The position numbers were made by a program, and so were the translations under genes. Below the pieces are notes generated by a model. That model saw only the letters and a list, made by a program, of their open reading frames with translations, made no database searches and was not told where the DNA came from. A stretch of 64,000 nucleotides of DNA from Sphingomonas qomolangmaensis (lineage in GTDB: Bacteria > Pseudomonadota > Alphaproteobacteria > Sphingomonadales > Sphingomonadaceae), in the NCBI RefSeq assembly GCF_024496245.1, contig NZ_CP101740.1, positions 372,001 through 436,000 on the forward strand, read 5' to 3'. Below, in pieces: positions 42,340-51,542 of this stretch. How positions within the stretch are numbered: the first letter of the stretch is position 1; each line of letters starts with the position of its first letter.

Positions 42340-43796
42340 TCGACGGCAAGGCTGGCGGACAAGGCGGCCATCGGCAGGCCCGCGCCCGGATGGCAGCTCC
42401 CGCCCGCGCAATAGAGCCCAGGGATCCGCGTCCGGCTGCCCTGGCGCAGGAAGGACGCCGCCCACCCGTGCGAGGCCCGTCCATAAAGGGCTCCACCCGT
42501 CGACGGGCACAGCGCCTCGAAGTCGGTCGGGGTCAGCAACCGGGTCTCCCCAGCTGCCGAATCGAGCGAAAGCCCGGCCTGCGACAGTCGCCGATGCATC
42601 GCCTGGGTGCATGTCTCGATCTCCTGCGGGGTAAGTGGGTTGGTGTCGCCGGTGGGCGGGGCGTTGACGATGATCTGGAAGCGTTCGGGGCCGGCGGGGG
42701 CGTTGCCCAGATCGTCGCGATCTTGCGCACAGACATAGACGCTGGGATCGACGGCGAGCCGGCTCGCGGCGAGCGATCCGAACTCGGCGGGATAGTCGGG
42801 CGAGAAGAGGACGTTGTGGCGTGCGAGCGGAAAGCCCGACGGCTTCGCCTTCGCCAGCCACACCATCGCGCCGAGCGAGCGATGCTTGGGCGGATAGGCG
42901 GCGACCGCGCGGCGCGCGGCCTGGCCGAAGCGTCCCGCGGCGATCGCGGCGGGGTCGGCGTTGCACAGCACCGAAGCGGCGGTAATATGCTCGCCCGATG
43001 CCAGCGTGACCCCCGACGCCCGGCCGCGTTCGATCGTGATGTCGGATACCGGGGCGGCGTAGCGGAAGCGCGCGCCATTGGCCTTGGCCAGCGCCTCGAG
43101 GGCGAGCGCGAGCCGGTGCATCCCACCCTCGATCAACCACACCCCGCGCGCCTCGACATGCGCGACCAGCATCAGCGTGGCGGGGCAGGCGATGGGTGAC
43201 GATCCGCAATAGGTGGCATAGCGACCGAACAATTGGCGCAGCCGCGGATCGGCGAAATGCCCGCCGAGCGCGCTCCAGAGCGACTCATAGGGGCGCAGCG
43301 CAAAGGCGTCGGCGGGGCGGCGCATCGCCAGCCGCGCGGTAAGCGTCAGTGGGTCCGATCGCGTGCGGCGCATGAAGGCGGGGTCGAGCGCATTGAAGAT
43401 CCGCGCCGACTCGGTACGGAAGGCGCGATAGCCGCGTGCCGCCTCTGCGCCAGCAAAGTCGCCGATCGCGGCTTCATTGCGCGCGGGATCGGCGAAGAGG
43501 TCGAGCCGATCGTCGCCCCAGGCGTGGCGCGCGAGCACCGTCGCAGGGCGCAAGGTCAGGTGATCCTCGATCGCGCTGCCACACGCCGCGAAGATGTCGG
43601 CGAAGACCTCGCGCAGCGTGAACACCGTGGGGCCTGCATCGATCGCGTCGCCCGCAACGTCGATCGCGCGCAGCTTGCCCCCGGGACCCGGCTGCGCCTC
43701 GATCACCGTCACCGCATGGCCCCGCGCGCCGAGCAGGGCGGCGGCGACGAGGCCGCCGATGCCGGCACCGATAATGACCATGTGATCGCGGGGCAT
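42240..43796 (-). CDS. crtD: Hydroxyneurosporene/1-hydroxycarotenoid 3,4-desaturase
   Basis: A 518-residue FAD-dependent phytoene-desaturase-family enzyme. The dinucleotide motif is VIIGAGIGGLVAAALLGARG; then AGPTVFTL, and at the C-terminus GLYCAGGSCHPGAGLPMA. Following CrtC and with CrtF it yields methoxylated carotenoids. The final 30 or so residues (WFRRRAMPGG...) overlap the crtC start and may be non-conserved. ATG at 43796 starts 41 bases from a PpsR-type box shared with the divergent crtF. Confidence 0.93.
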   Translation of the reverse strand: MPRDHMVIIGAGIGGLVAAALLGARGHAVTVIEAQPGPGGKLRAIDVAGDAIDAGPTVFTLREVFADIFAACGSAIEDHLTLRPATVLARHAWGDDRLDLFADPARNEAAIGDFAGAEAARGYRAFRTESARIFNALDPAFMRRTRSDPLTLTARLAMRRPADAFALRPYESLWSALGGHFADPRLRQLFGRYATYCGSSPIACPATLMLVAHVEARGVWLIEGGMHRLALALEALAKANGARFRYAAPVSDITIERGRASGVTLASGEHITAASVLCNADPAAIAAGRFGQAARRAVAAYPPKHRSLGAMVWLAKAKPSGFPLARHNVLFSPDYPAEFGSLAASRLAVDPSVYVCAQDRDDLGNAPAGPERFQIIVNAPPTGDTNPLTPQEIETCTQAMHRRLSQAGLSLDSAAGETRLLTPTDFEALCPSTGGALYGRASHGWAASFLRQGSRTRIPGLYCAGGSCHPGAGLPMAALSASLAVDCLAADRASTSWFRRRAMPGGISTRPAMTAGTG

Positions 43797-43837
43797 GTCG
43801 TCCGCCTCTCCCTGGCTGTTGACGCCACCCTAACAGC

Positions 43838-43855
43838 TGTCCAGAACAATGGACA
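43838..43855. promoter_or_regulatory. PpsR/CrtJ-type operator between crtD and crtF
   Basis: TGTCCAGAACAATGGACA is a near-perfect dyad (TGTCCA / TGGACA, 6-base spacer) and an exact TGT-N12-ACA. It lies in the 74-base divergent crtD-crtF gap and could control both genes. A possible crtF promoter, TTGACG (43819-43824) with 17 bases to CAGAAC, would have its -10 inside the box. Confidence 0.75.
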
Positions 43856-43870
43856 TATGGATTGTCCGAA

Positions 43871-44977
43871 ATGAAAGACGGGTGGCGCGAGGGCTTTATC
43901 GCCCGGCGCAATCGCGTGCTGGCTAGTCCCCGATTCCAGCGCTTTGCGGCGCGATCCTGGCTCACCCGGCGGGTGGCGCGCGGCAAGGCGAGCGCCTTGT
44001 TCGATCTGGTCGCGGGGTTCGTCTATTCGCAGACTCTGTCGGCGTTTCTCGAGGCGGGGATGCTCGATCGCATGGCGGCGGGGCCGGTGCCGCTCGACGC
44101 GCTGGCGGACCACGCCTCTTTGCCGGTGGAGGCCACCGCCCGCCTGCTCCGCGCCGCCGCGACGCTCGATCTGGTCGAACCGTTGGCGGGCGATCGGTGG
44201 GTGCTGGGCGGCGCGGGCGCGGCGCTGCTCGGCAATCGCGGGATCGTCGAGATGGTCGCGCATCATCGGCTGCTCTATGCCGACCTCGCCGATCCGCTGG
44301 CGCTGCTGCGCAAGGGCGGCGGCGGGACGCTCGGCGGCTATTGGCATTATGCCGGCGCGTCGGGCGAGGGCGATGCGGCCGAGGTCGCGGGCTATTCGGC
44401 GCTGATGGCGGCGTCGCAGCCGCTGGTCGCGGACCAGGTGATCGATTCCTACCGATTCGCGGCGCATCGCCGCATCCTGGATGTCGGCGGCGGCGAGGGG
44501 GCGTTCGCGCTCCAGCTCGCGCGGAGGGTACCGGAACCAGCGCTGGCGATGTTCGACCTGCCCGCGGTGGCAGCGCGCGCGGAGGCGCGCTTCGAGTCGG
44601 CCGGCATGGCCGATCGCATCGCGGCGCATGGCGGCGACTTCATCACCGGGCCGCTGCCGCAGGGGCATGACTGCATCACGCTCATCCGCATCCTGCACGA
44701 CCATGACGACGCGCCAGCGCTGCGATTGCTGCGCAACATCCACGCAGCGCTGCCCCCCGGTGGAACGCTAGTGATCGGCGAGCCAATGGCCGATGCGCCG
44801 GGCGCCAAGCGGATGGGTGATGCCTATTTCGGTTGGTACCTGCTGGCGATGGGATCGGGGCGACCGCGGCCCGCGGCGGAGATCATTGCTATGGCGAAAA
44901 CCGCGGGATTCTCAGGCGCGCGATCGGTTTCGACCGCGCTGCCGCTAACCACCGGCATGGTTGTCGCGCGGCGCTGA
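43871..44977 (+). CDS. crtF: Demethylspheroidene/hydroxycarotenoid O-methyltransferase
   Basis: A 368-residue SAM-dependent O-methyltransferase methylating the C1 hydroxyl of carotenoids. An N-terminal helical dimerisation domain is followed by the SAM site RRILDVGGGEGAFALQLAR, then ALAMFDLPAVAARA and the catalytic-region ITLIRILHDHDD. ATG at 43871 is chosen; a TTG three codons upstream is possible. First gene of the crtF-bchCXYZ-puf transcription direction. Confidence 0.93.
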   Translation: MKDGWREGFIARRNRVLASPRFQRFAARSWLTRRVARGKASALFDLVAGFVYSQTLSAFLEAGMLDRMAAGPVPLDALADHASLPVEATARLLRAAATLDLVEPLAGDRWVLGGAGAALLGNRGIVEMVAHHRLLYADLADPLALLRKGGGGTLGGYWHYAGASGEGDAAEVAGYSALMAASQPLVADQVIDSYRFAAHRRILDVGGGEGAFALQLARRVPEPALAMFDLPAVAARAEARFESAGMADRIAAHGGDFITGPLPQGHDCITLIRILHDHDDAPALRLLRNIHAALPPGGTLVIGEPMADAPGAKRMGDAYFGWYLLAMGSGRPRPAAEIIAMAKTAGFSGARSVSTALPLTTGMVVARR

Positions 44978-44998
44978 CACGAAAAGCGTCAAGAAGAA

Positions 44999-45030
44999 TT
45001 GACATTAATCAGTGTCCAGATAGAGTGACC
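44999..45030 (+). promoter_or_regulatory. Predicted bchC promoter overlapped by a near PpsR box
   Basis: A consensus -35 TTGACA (44999-45004), 16-base spacer and -10-like TAGAGT (45021-45026). TGTCCAGATAGAGTGACC (45013-45030) covers the -10 and is TGT-N12-ACC, one base off the PpsR consensus. A GACA-N8-TGTC dyad (45001-45016) overlaps the -35. The layout is that of a repressible promoter for bchCXYZ and puf. Confidence 0.6.
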
Positions 45031-45083
45031 CTTATGCAGTGAGGATCCCACCGGGGTCCCGGCGAAGCAAAGGGGAGCGCGCG

Positions 45084-46010
45084 ATGAAGGCGCTGGCAGT
45101 GATATTGGAGGCGCCCGAAAGCCTCTCATTGCGCCCGGTTTCGCTGCTGCCGATGGGGCATGGCGACCTTACCGTCGAAATCGCTTGGAGCGGGGTCAGC
45201 ACCGGTACCGAGAAATTGCTGTGGACGGGGCGGATGCCGCCTTTTCCAGGTCTCGGTTACCCGCTGGTGCCCGGCTACGAGTCGGTCGGCCGGGTGATCG
45301 ATGCCGGGCGCGACGTGCGCGGCCGGATCGGCGAATGGGTCTTCGTCCCCGGCGCGACTTGCTATGCCGATGCGCGCGGCCTGTTCGGCGGTAGCGCGCG
45401 GCGGGTGATCCTTCCCTCGGCGCGCGCGATGCCCGTCGCCGAATCGCTCGGGCGCAACGGCACCTTGCTAGCGCTCGCCGCCACCGCGCATCACGTCGTC
45501 GTCGGCGGCAACGCCCCCGACCTTATCGTCGGCCACGGCGTGCTCGGTCGGCTGATCGCGCGCATCGCCATCGCGCTCGCCGCCGACGCCCCCACGGTGT
45601 GGGAGGTCAATCCCGATCGCCGCGACGCAGACGACTATCGGGTGATCGATCCCGCCGCCGACGAACGCCGCGACTATCGCGTGATTTGCGATGCCAGTGG
45701 CGCGGGCGAGTTGCTCGATTCGCTAATCGGGCGGCTGGGCCGCGGCGGTGAGATCGTCCTGGCAGGCTTCTACGACCGCCTTTCCTTCGCCTTCCCCAGC
45801 GCGTTCATGCGCGAGGCGAGCCTGCGGATATCGGCCGAGTTCAAGCCCGCCGACGTCACCGCGGTCACCGAATTGATCGAGGCGGGGCTGCTGTCGCTCG
45901 ACGGGCTCATCAGCCATGTCGAGCCCGCCGCGCGCGCCGCCGAAGCCTATCCGATCGCTTTCACCGATCCCGCGTGCCGCAAGATGGTACTCGACTGGAG
46001 TGCGTTATGA
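45084..46010 (+). CDS. bchC: 3-hydroxyethyl bacteriochlorophyllide a dehydrogenase
   Basis: A 308-residue medium-chain dehydrogenase/reductase-like enzyme that oxidises the C3 hydroxyethyl group to acetyl. Family strings are WSGVSTGTEKLLWTGRMPPFPG, YPLVPGYESVGRV, VFVPGATCY and GHGVLGRLIARI. ATG at 45084 is preceded by AGGGGAGC. It overlaps bchX by ATGA. It is the first gene of bchCXYZ and probably reads on into puf. Confidence 0.95.
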   Translation: MKALAVILEAPESLSLRPVSLLPMGHGDLTVEIAWSGVSTGTEKLLWTGRMPPFPGLGYPLVPGYESVGRVIDAGRDVRGRIGEWVFVPGATCYADARGLFGGSARRVILPSARAMPVAESLGRNGTLLALAATAHHVVVGGNAPDLIVGHGVLGRLIARIAIALAADAPTVWEVNPDRRDADDYRVIDPAADERRDYRVICDASGAGELLDSLIGRLGRGGEIVLAGFYDRLSFAFPSAFMREASLRISAEFKPADVTAVTELIEAGLLSLDGLISHVEPAARAAEAYPIAFTDPACRKMVLDWSAL

Positions 46011-46990
46011 CCATGTTCGACGTCGGCGTGTTACGCGAAGAGGCAAGTCACGAGCCGGATCCGGTGCCCACCGGCCCGGTGACCAAAGAAACGCAGATCA
46101 TCGCGATCTATGGCAAGGGCGGATCGGGCAAGTCGTTCGCGCTCGCCAACCTCAGCTACATGATGGCGCAGCAGGGCAAGCGCGTGCTGCTGATCGGCTG
46201 CGATCCCAAATCGGACACCACCAGCCTGTTGTTCGGCGGCAAGTCGACCCCAACGATCATCGAGACGTCGAGTGCGAAGAAGCTGGCGGGCGAGGAAATC
46301 GGCATCGAGGATGTCTGTTTCCAGCGCGACGGCGTGTTCGCGATGGAATTGGGCGGCCCCGAGGTCGGCCGCGGTTGCGGCGGGCGCGGGATCATCCATG
46401 GGTTCGAGACGCTCGAGAAGCTGGGCTTCCATGAATGGGGGTTCGATTACGTCCTGCTCGATTTCCTGGGCGACGTGGTGTGCGGCGGCTTCGGCCTGCC
46501 GATCGCGCGCGACATGTGCCAGAAGGTGATCGTCGTCGCGTCGAACGACCTCCAGTCGCTCTACGTCGCCAACAATGTCTGCAAGGCGGTCGAATATTTC
46601 CGCAAGATGGGCGGCAATGTCGGCGTCGCGGGCATGATCATCAACAAGGATGACGGCACCGGCGAGGCGCAGGCCTTCGCCGAGGCGATCGGCATCCCGA
46701 CCCTGTGCTCGATCCCCGCGAACGAGGACATCCGCCGCAAATCGGCGAATTACCAGATCATCGGCACCCCCGAGAGCGAATGGGGTTCGCTGTTCGCCGA
46801 TCTCGCCGCCAACGTCGCCAGCGCCCCGCCGGTCCAGCCGCGGCCGCTCGACCAGGACGGGTTGCTTGGGCTGTTCAAGCCCGAGGATACCGGCGGCAAT
46901 TACACGCTGCGGCCCGCGACGCAGGCCGACATGCGCGGCAAACCGTTCGTGACCAAGCCGAGCCTTGAGGTCGTGTACGATGCGGTCTGA
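46007..46990 (+). CDS. bchX: Chlorophyllide reductase iron protein subunit
   Basis: A 327-residue nitrogenase-iron-protein-like ATPase (BchX) that passes electrons to BchYZ. The P-loop is AIYGKGGSGKSFALANLSY. The Fe-S cluster cysteines lie in GPEVGRGCGGRGI and LGDVVCGGFGLPI. It overlaps bchC by 4 bases and bchY by 11. Length is normal. Confidence 0.96.
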   Translation: MTMFDVGVLREEASHEPDPVPTGPVTKETQIIAIYGKGGSGKSFALANLSYMMAQQGKRVLLIGCDPKSDTTSLLFGGKSTPTIIETSSAKKLAGEEIGIEDVCFQRDGVFAMELGGPEVGRGCGGRGIIHGFETLEKLGFHEWGFDYVLLDFLGDVVCGGFGLPIARDMCQKVIVVASNDLQSLYVANNVCKAVEYFRKMGGNVGVAGMIINKDDGTGEAQAFAEAIGIPTLCSIPANEDIRRKSANYQIIGTPESEWGSLFADLAANVASAPPVQPRPLDQDGLLGLFKPEDTGGNYTLRPATQADMRGKPFVTKPSLEVVYDAV

Positions 46991-48536
46991 AGTGGCCCCT
47001 CCTTCGGCCACTCCCGTTGCGGGATGCGATGTCAGAAGCCGCGACCGGATCGTCGTTGCCGAGGGCGGCTGTGCTTCGGGCGACACGCTTCGCGCCGCCG
47101 CGATCGACGCGGGCAAGTCCGACATCCTCGATCGCTATGCCGCCGATTATCCCGTCGACCGCAGCGCAGGTCCGCACGACCAGCCGCAATCGATGTGCCC
47201 TGCATTCGGCTCGCTTCGGGTTGGCCTGCGAATGCGGCGCACCGCGACGATCCTGTCGGGATCGGCGTGCTGCGTTTACGGCCTGACCTTCACCAGCCAT
47301 TTCTACGGCGCCAAGCGCAGCGTCGGCTATGTGCCCTTCAGCTCCGAAACGCTCGTCACTGGCAAGCTGTTCGAGGATATTCGCGACGCGGTGCACCAGC
47401 TCGCCGATCCTGCGCTGTACGACACCATCGTCGTTACCAATTTGTGCGTGCCCACCGCCAGCGGGGTGCCGCTGCAATTGCTGCCCGATGCCATCAACGG
47501 CGTCCGCGTGATCGGCATCGACGTGCCGGGGTTCGGGGTGCCGACGCATGCCGAGGCCAAGGATGTCCTCGCGGGGGCAATGCTCAATTATGCGCGCAAG
47601 GAGGCCGAGGCCGGCCCTGTCGCTGCGCCGCGCGACCGCGCCGCCAAGCCGACGATCACGCTGCTGGGCGAAATGTTTCCCGCCGACCCGCCGGGGATCG
47701 GCCAGTTGCTCGAGCCATTGGGGCTTGCCGCTGGGCCGGTGGTGCCGACCCGCGAATGGCGCGAGCTGTATTCGGCGCTCGATTGCGCCGCGGTCGCGGC
47801 GATCCATCCCTTCTACACCGCCAGCGTGCGCGAATTCGAAGCCGCCGGGCGGCAGGTAATCGGTTCGGCCCCGGTGGGCGCCGAAGGGACGGCGGCGTGG
47901 CTCGACGCGATCGGGCAGGCCTGCGGTATCGCTCAGGACAAGGTGGATAGCGCGAAGAACCGCTTCGTCCCCGCCATCCGCGCCGCGCTCGCCGCCCGAC
48001 CCATTCAAGGCCGGATCACGGTTTCGGGTTATGAAGGCTCCGAATTGCTGGTCGCGCGGCTGCTGATCGAAAGCGGCGCCGACGTTCCCTATGTCGGCAC
48101 CGCCTGTCCGCGCACGCGCTGGTCGGATCCCGATCGCGAATGGCTCGAGGCCAAGGGCGTCCGCATCCAGTTCCGCGCGAGCCTCGAGCAGGACATCGCC
48201 GCGGTCCACGAATTCGGCCCCGATCTGGCGATCGGGACGACTCCGGTGGTCCAGCACGCCAAGTCGCTGTCGATACCGTCGCTGTATTTCACGAACCTAA
48301 TTTCGGCGCGGCCGCTGATGGGGCCGGCGGGGGCGGGAAGCCTGGCGCTGGTGGTCAACGCCGCGATCGCCAATCGCGACCGTTTCGAACGGATGACCGC
48401 GTTCTTCGAGGGCGTCGGCGCGGGGCCGAGTGCCGGGGTGTGGGAGACCACGCCGGTCGATCGACCGGACTTCAAGGCGAAGTTCGCAGCGCGCAGGATC
48501 GCGGCGGCGAAGGCCGCCGAGGCGGTGGGGGTATGA
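46980..48536 (+). CDS. bchY: Chlorophyllide reductase subunit Y
   Basis: A 518-residue NifD-like catalytic subunit of chlorophyllide a reductase, which reduces ring B. Conserved cysteine segments include [34 protein letters not shown] and [12 protein letters not shown], candidate ligands of the bridging Fe-S cluster. Later strings are [19 protein letters not shown] and YVGTACPRT. Start ATG at 46980 overlaps the end of bchX. It is coupled to bchZ by ATGA. Confidence 0.96.
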   Translation: MRSEVAPPSATPVAGCDVRSRDRIVVAEGGCASGDTLRAAAIDAGKSDILDRYAADYPVDRSAGPHDQPQSMCPAFGSLRVGLRMRRTATILSGSACCVYGLTFTSHFYGAKRSVGYVPFSSETLVTGKLFEDIRDAVHQLADPALYDTIVVTNLCVPTASGVPLQLLPDAINGVRVIGIDVPGFGVPTHAEAKDVLAGAMLNYARKEAEAGPVAAPRDRAAKPTITLLGEMFPADPPGIGQLLEPLGLAAGPVVPTREWRELYSALDCAAVAAIHPFYTASVREFEAAGRQVIGSAPVGAEGTAAWLDAIGQACGIAQDKVDSAKNRFVPAIRAALAARPIQGRITVSGYEGSELLVARLLIESGADVPYVGTACPRTRWSDPDREWLEAKGVRIQFRASLEQDIAAVHEFGPDLAIGTTPVVQHAKSLSIPSLYFTNLISARPLMGPAGAGSLALVVNAAIANRDRFERMTAFFEGVGAGPSAGVWETTPVDRPDFKAKFAARRIAAAKAAEAVGV

Positions 48537-49975
48537 CGCTCATCATCGATCATGATCGCGCGGGCGGCTATTGGGGCGCGGTCTACGCCTTCACCGCGAT
48601 CAAGGGGCTGCAGGTCATCATCGACGGCCCGGTCGGCTGCGAGAATCTGCCGGTCACCTCGGTATTGCATTACACCGACGCGCTGCCGCCGCATGAATTG
48701 CCGATCACCGTCACCGGCCTGTCCGAACAGGAACTCGGCCGCGACGGCACCGAAGGCGCGATGCGGCGGGCGTGGAAAACGCTCGATCCCGATCTGCCCG
48801 CAGTGGTGGTGACCGGGTCGATCGCCGAGATGATCGGCGGCGGGGTGACGCCCGAGGGCACGAACATCGTTCGTTTCCTGCCGCGCACGATCGACGAGGA
48901 TCAGTGGCAGGCCGCTGATCGCGCGCTGACGTGGCTGTGGACCCAGTTCGGGCCGAAAAAGGTACCGCCCGCACGCCGCAAGGAAGGCGCGCGTCCCAAG
49001 GTCAACATCATCGGGCCCATGTACGGCACCTTCAACATGCCCTCCGACCTCGCCGAAATCCGGCGGCTGGTCGAAGGTATCGGCGCCGATGTCGGCATGG
49101 CATTTCCACTCGGAAGCCATCTCGCCGATGTCCGCCGGCTGGCCGAGGCCGAGGTGAATGTCTGCATGTACCGCGAATTCGGGCGCGGGCTGTGCGAGAC
49201 GCTCGAGCGCCCGTTTCTGCAGGCGCCGATCGGGCTCGAAAGCACCACCTTGTTCCTGCGCAAGCTGGGCGAGCTGCTCGGGCTCGACCCCGAACCGTTC
49301 ATCGAGCGCGAGAAGCACACGACGATCAAACCGCTCTGGGACTTGTGGCGATCGGTGACGCAGGATTTCTTCGGCACCGCGAGCTTCGGCATCGTCGCGA
49401 CCGACACGTACGCGCGAGGGATCCGCAATTTCCTGGAAGGTGACATGGGGCTTCCCTGCACCTTCGCGTATTCGCGCGGCGCCGGGGTGAAGCCCGACAA
49501 TCACGCGATCAAGGAATCGATCCGCGACAACCCGCCGCTGATCCTGTTCGGCAGCTTCAACGAGCGGATGTACATGGCCGAGGCGGGCTCGCGCGCGATG
49601 TATGTTCCCGCCAGCTTCCCGGGCGCGGTGATCCGCCGCCACACCGGCACGCCGTTCATGGGCTATGCCGGGGCGACCTATCTCGTCCAGGAAGTGTGCA
49701 ACGCGCTGTTCGACGCGCTCTTCCACATCCTGCCGCTTGCCGGTCAGCTCGACGAGGTCGAGCCGACCCCCGCGCGCGACCAGGGCGAGATCGGCTGGGA
49801 CGACGCCGCCAAGGCCGGGCTCGACGCCGCGGTCGAGCGCGAGCCGGTACTGGTGCGGATTTCTGCCGCCAAGCGCATCCGCGACGCTGCCGAGCGCGCC
49901 GCCCGCCGCGCGGGCGAAACCCGTGTCACCGAACGCCGGTTGGCCGACGCGCTGACGCAAGGGCAGCGCCAATGA
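48533..49975 (+). CDS. bchZ: Chlorophyllide reductase subunit Z
   Basis: A 480-residue NifK-like partner of BchY. Family strings are [40 protein letters not shown] with a cluster Cys, [19 protein letters not shown] and [12 protein letters not shown]. The C-terminal region ([17 protein letters not shown]) is the usual ring-shaped-complex tail. ATGA overlaps join it to bchY and to the 48-residue ORF before pufB. Confidence 0.96.
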   Translation: MTLIIDHDRAGGYWGAVYAFTAIKGLQVIIDGPVGCENLPVTSVLHYTDALPPHELPITVTGLSEQELGRDGTEGAMRRAWKTLDPDLPAVVVTGSIAEMIGGGVTPEGTNIVRFLPRTIDEDQWQAADRALTWLWTQFGPKKVPPARRKEGARPKVNIIGPMYGTFNMPSDLAEIRRLVEGIGADVGMAFPLGSHLADVRRLAEAEVNVCMYREFGRGLCETLERPFLQAPIGLESTTLFLRKLGELLGLDPEPFIEREKHTTIKPLWDLWRSVTQDFFGTASFGIVATDTYARGIRNFLEGDMGLPCTFAYSRGAGVKPDNHAIKESIRDNPPLILFGSFNERMYMAEAGSRAMYVPASFPGAVIRRHTGTPFMGYAGATYLVQEVCNALFDALFHILPLAGQLDEVEPTPARDQGEIGWDDAAKAGLDAAVEREPVLVRISAAKRIRDAAERAARRAGETRVTERRLADALTQGQRQ

Positions 49976-50118
49976 CCGCCATCATCGATTTCCGCGCCTC
50001 CCCGATGGGGATCCACGCGGCAACGCAATCGCAGCCGGGCGTTCCCGACCGCGATACCGCCTGGGAGCTAGTTCCGGGCTCCCGTCCTTGTCGGGAAACA
50101 TGGAGACGACAGACATGA
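49972..50118 (+). CDS. Small ORF in the pufQ position, coupled to bchZ and pufB
   Basis: A 48-residue ORF that begins in the bchZ stop (ATGA) and ends in the pufB start (ATGA). The peptide ([18 protein letters not shown] at its start) has no membrane helix, so it is not a recognisable PufQ, although it sits exactly where pufQ lies in Rhodobacter. Its 3' half also encodes a nested hairpin. It may be a real small protein, or a leader ORF passing ribosomes into pufB. Confidence 0.5.
   Translation: MTAIIDFRASPMGIHAATQSQPGVPDRDTAWELVPGSRPCRETWRRQT
50042..50097 (+). promoter_or_regulatory. Nested stem-loop just upstream of pufB
   Basis: Outer stem TTCCCGAC (50042-50049) with GTCGGGAA (50090-50097); inner stem GGGAGC (50063-50068) with GCTCCC (50078-50083). 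The structure ends 18 bases before the pufB ATG and just before its GGAG ribosome site. It could affect processing, stability or translation of the puf message. Confidence 0.5.
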
Positions 50119-50348
50119 GTGACATCAGAGACGAAAGGATGGGGCCAGGAACCTACCTGACCCCCGAAGAGGCAAAGGAGTTCCACAAACTCTTCATGGC
50201 CAGCTTCATCGGCTTCACCATCGTTGCGATCATCGCGCATTTCCTGGTGTGGAGCTGGCGGCCATGGCTGCCCGGTCCCGAGGGCTATGCCGCGCTGAAC
50301 GACGGCGTCGCCGTGGCGCAAGCCACATTTTCCGCCCTCTTGGCATAA
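50115..50348 (+). CDS. pufB: Light-harvesting 1 beta polypeptide
   Basis: A 77-residue LH1 beta subunit. Residues 1-27 are the polar N-terminus ([17 protein letters not shown]). One membrane helix follows, with the bacteriochlorophyll-ligating His in [10 protein letters not shown] and the conserved WRPWLPG. After this it carries about 23 extra residues ([23 protein letters not shown]). ATG at 50115 with GGAG 10 bases upstream; in-frame ATG at 50100 is less likely. It overlaps the preceding small ORF and is followed by pufA after 12 bases. Confidence 0.95.
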   Translation: MSDIRDERMGPGTYLTPEEAKEFHKLFMASFIGFTIVAIIAHFLVWSWRPWLPGPEGYAALNDGVAVAQATFSALLA

Positions 50349-50360
50349 GGAGCAGCGACC

Positions 50361-50549
50361 ATGTGGAGAACCTGGCTGATCTTCGATCCGCGGCGCACGC
50401 TCGTCGCGTTGTTCATCTTCCTGTTCGTGCTCGCAATCTTGATTCACTTCATCTTGCTCAGCACCGACCGGTTCAACTGGCTTGACGGCCCCAAGACGAC
50501 ACCGGCCTCGATGACGGCGCCGGCGGCAACGGCGCCCCCGGGCACCTGA
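50361..50549 (+). CDS. pufA: Light-harvesting 1 alpha polypeptide
   Basis: A 62-residue LH1 alpha subunit: basic N-terminus [12 protein letters not shown], a single helix with the pigment-binding His in [11 protein letters not shown], then FNWLDG and a Thr/Ala/Pro-rich tail. AAGGAGC precedes the ATG. With PufB it forms the ring around the reaction centre. A stem-loop downstream separates it from pufL. Confidence 0.95.
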   Translation: MWRTWLIFDPRRTLVALFIFLFVLAILIHFILLSTDRFNWLDGPKTTPASMTAPAATAPPGT

Positions 50550-50559
50550 AGCCGAAGAA

Positions 50560-50583
50560 CCCGCGTGCCGATCGGCGCGCGGG
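50560..50583 (+). promoter_or_regulatory. Intercistronic stem-loop between pufA and pufL
   Basis: A 10-bp stem CCCGCGTGCC / GGCGCGCGGG (one T-G wobble) with a GATC loop, 10 bases after the pufA stop and without a T-run. In Rhodobacter capsulatus a hairpin at this place stabilises the pufBA segment, giving more LH1 than reaction-centre protein; the same role is inferred here. Confidence 0.65.
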
Positions 50584-50691
50584 GCGGGGCAGGCGAGGGC
50601 GCGACCAACGGGGCCGCGGCCTTGCCACCCACCGATTTACTGCAACCGCAACGACGCCGGGCAATTTGCCTGCGCGCGGGAGGGATGGCTC

Positions 50692-51531
50692 ATGGCGCTG
50701 CTTAGTTTCGAGCGGAAATACCGCGTGCGCGGGGGGACGTTGCTGGGCGGCGACCTGTTCGACTTCTGGGTCGGGCCATTTTATGTCGGCTTCTTCGGGG
50801 TGACGACCGCGTTCTTCGCGGCGCTCGGCACCCTGCTGATCCTGTACGATGCATCGCTCGGGCCGACGTGGAACCCTTGGCTGATCTCGATCGAGCCGCC
50901 CGACCTCAGTTACGGGTTGGCGCTGGCGCCGCTACGCGAAGGCGGGTTCTGGCAGATCATCACGATCTGCGCGATCGGCGCGTTCGTGTCATGGGCGCTG
51001 CGCGAGGTCGAAATCTGCCGCAAGCTGGGCATCGGCTATCACATACCCGTCGCGTTCGGGGTGGCGATCTTCGCCTATATCAGCCTGGTGGTGATCCGCC
51101 CGATCTGGCTCGGCGCCTGGGGACATGGCTTCCCTTACGGCATCTTCAGCCATCTCGATTGGGTGTCGAACACCGGCTACCAGTATCTGCATTTCCATTA
51201 TAACCCGGCGCACATGCTCGCGGTGAGCTTCTTCTTCACCACGACGCTGGCGCTGTCGCTGCACGGCGCACTGGTGCTGTCGGCGGTGAACCCGGCGCGC
51301 AATCGCGACGGGTCGTTGGGCGAGGTCAAGACGCCCGAATATGAGGACAGCTTCTTCCGCGATACGATCGGCTATTCGGTCGGTACGCTGGGGATTCACC
51401 GCGTCGGGCTGTTCCTGGCATTGTCGGCCGGCTTCTGGAGCGCGGTCTGCATCATCATCTCGGGGCCGCTATGGACACGCGGCTGGCCCGAATGGTGGAC
51501 GTGGTGGCTCGACCTGCCGATCTGGAGCTGA
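50692..51531 (+). CDS. pufL: Photosynthetic reaction centre L subunit
   Basis: A 279-residue five-helix subunit binding the special pair, accessory pigments and quinones. It shows [20 protein letters not shown] at the start, the special-pair His in [13 protein letters not shown], and iron/quinone ligand regions [12 protein letters not shown] and [12 protein letters not shown] 142-base gap with a hairpin separates it from pufA; pufM follows after 11 bases. Confidence 0.97.
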   Translation: MALLSFERKYRVRGGTLLGGDLFDFWVGPFYVGFFGVTTAFFAALGTLLILYDASLGPTWNPWLISIEPPDLSYGLALAPLREGGFWQIITICAIGAFVSWALREVEICRKLGIGYHIPVAFGVAIFAYISLVVIRPIWLGAWGHGFPYGIFSHLDWVSNTGYQYLHFHYNPAHMLAVSFFFTTTLALSLHGALVLSAVNPARNRDGSLGEVKTPEYEDSFFRDTIGYSVGTLGIHRVGLFLALSAGFWSAVCIIISGPLWTRGWPEWWTWWLDLPIWS

Positions 51532-51542
51532 GGGGAAACGTC

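Noticed and set aside
49972..50118. pufQ
   Set aside because: Position fits but the peptide lacks the PufQ membrane helix, so the name was not given.
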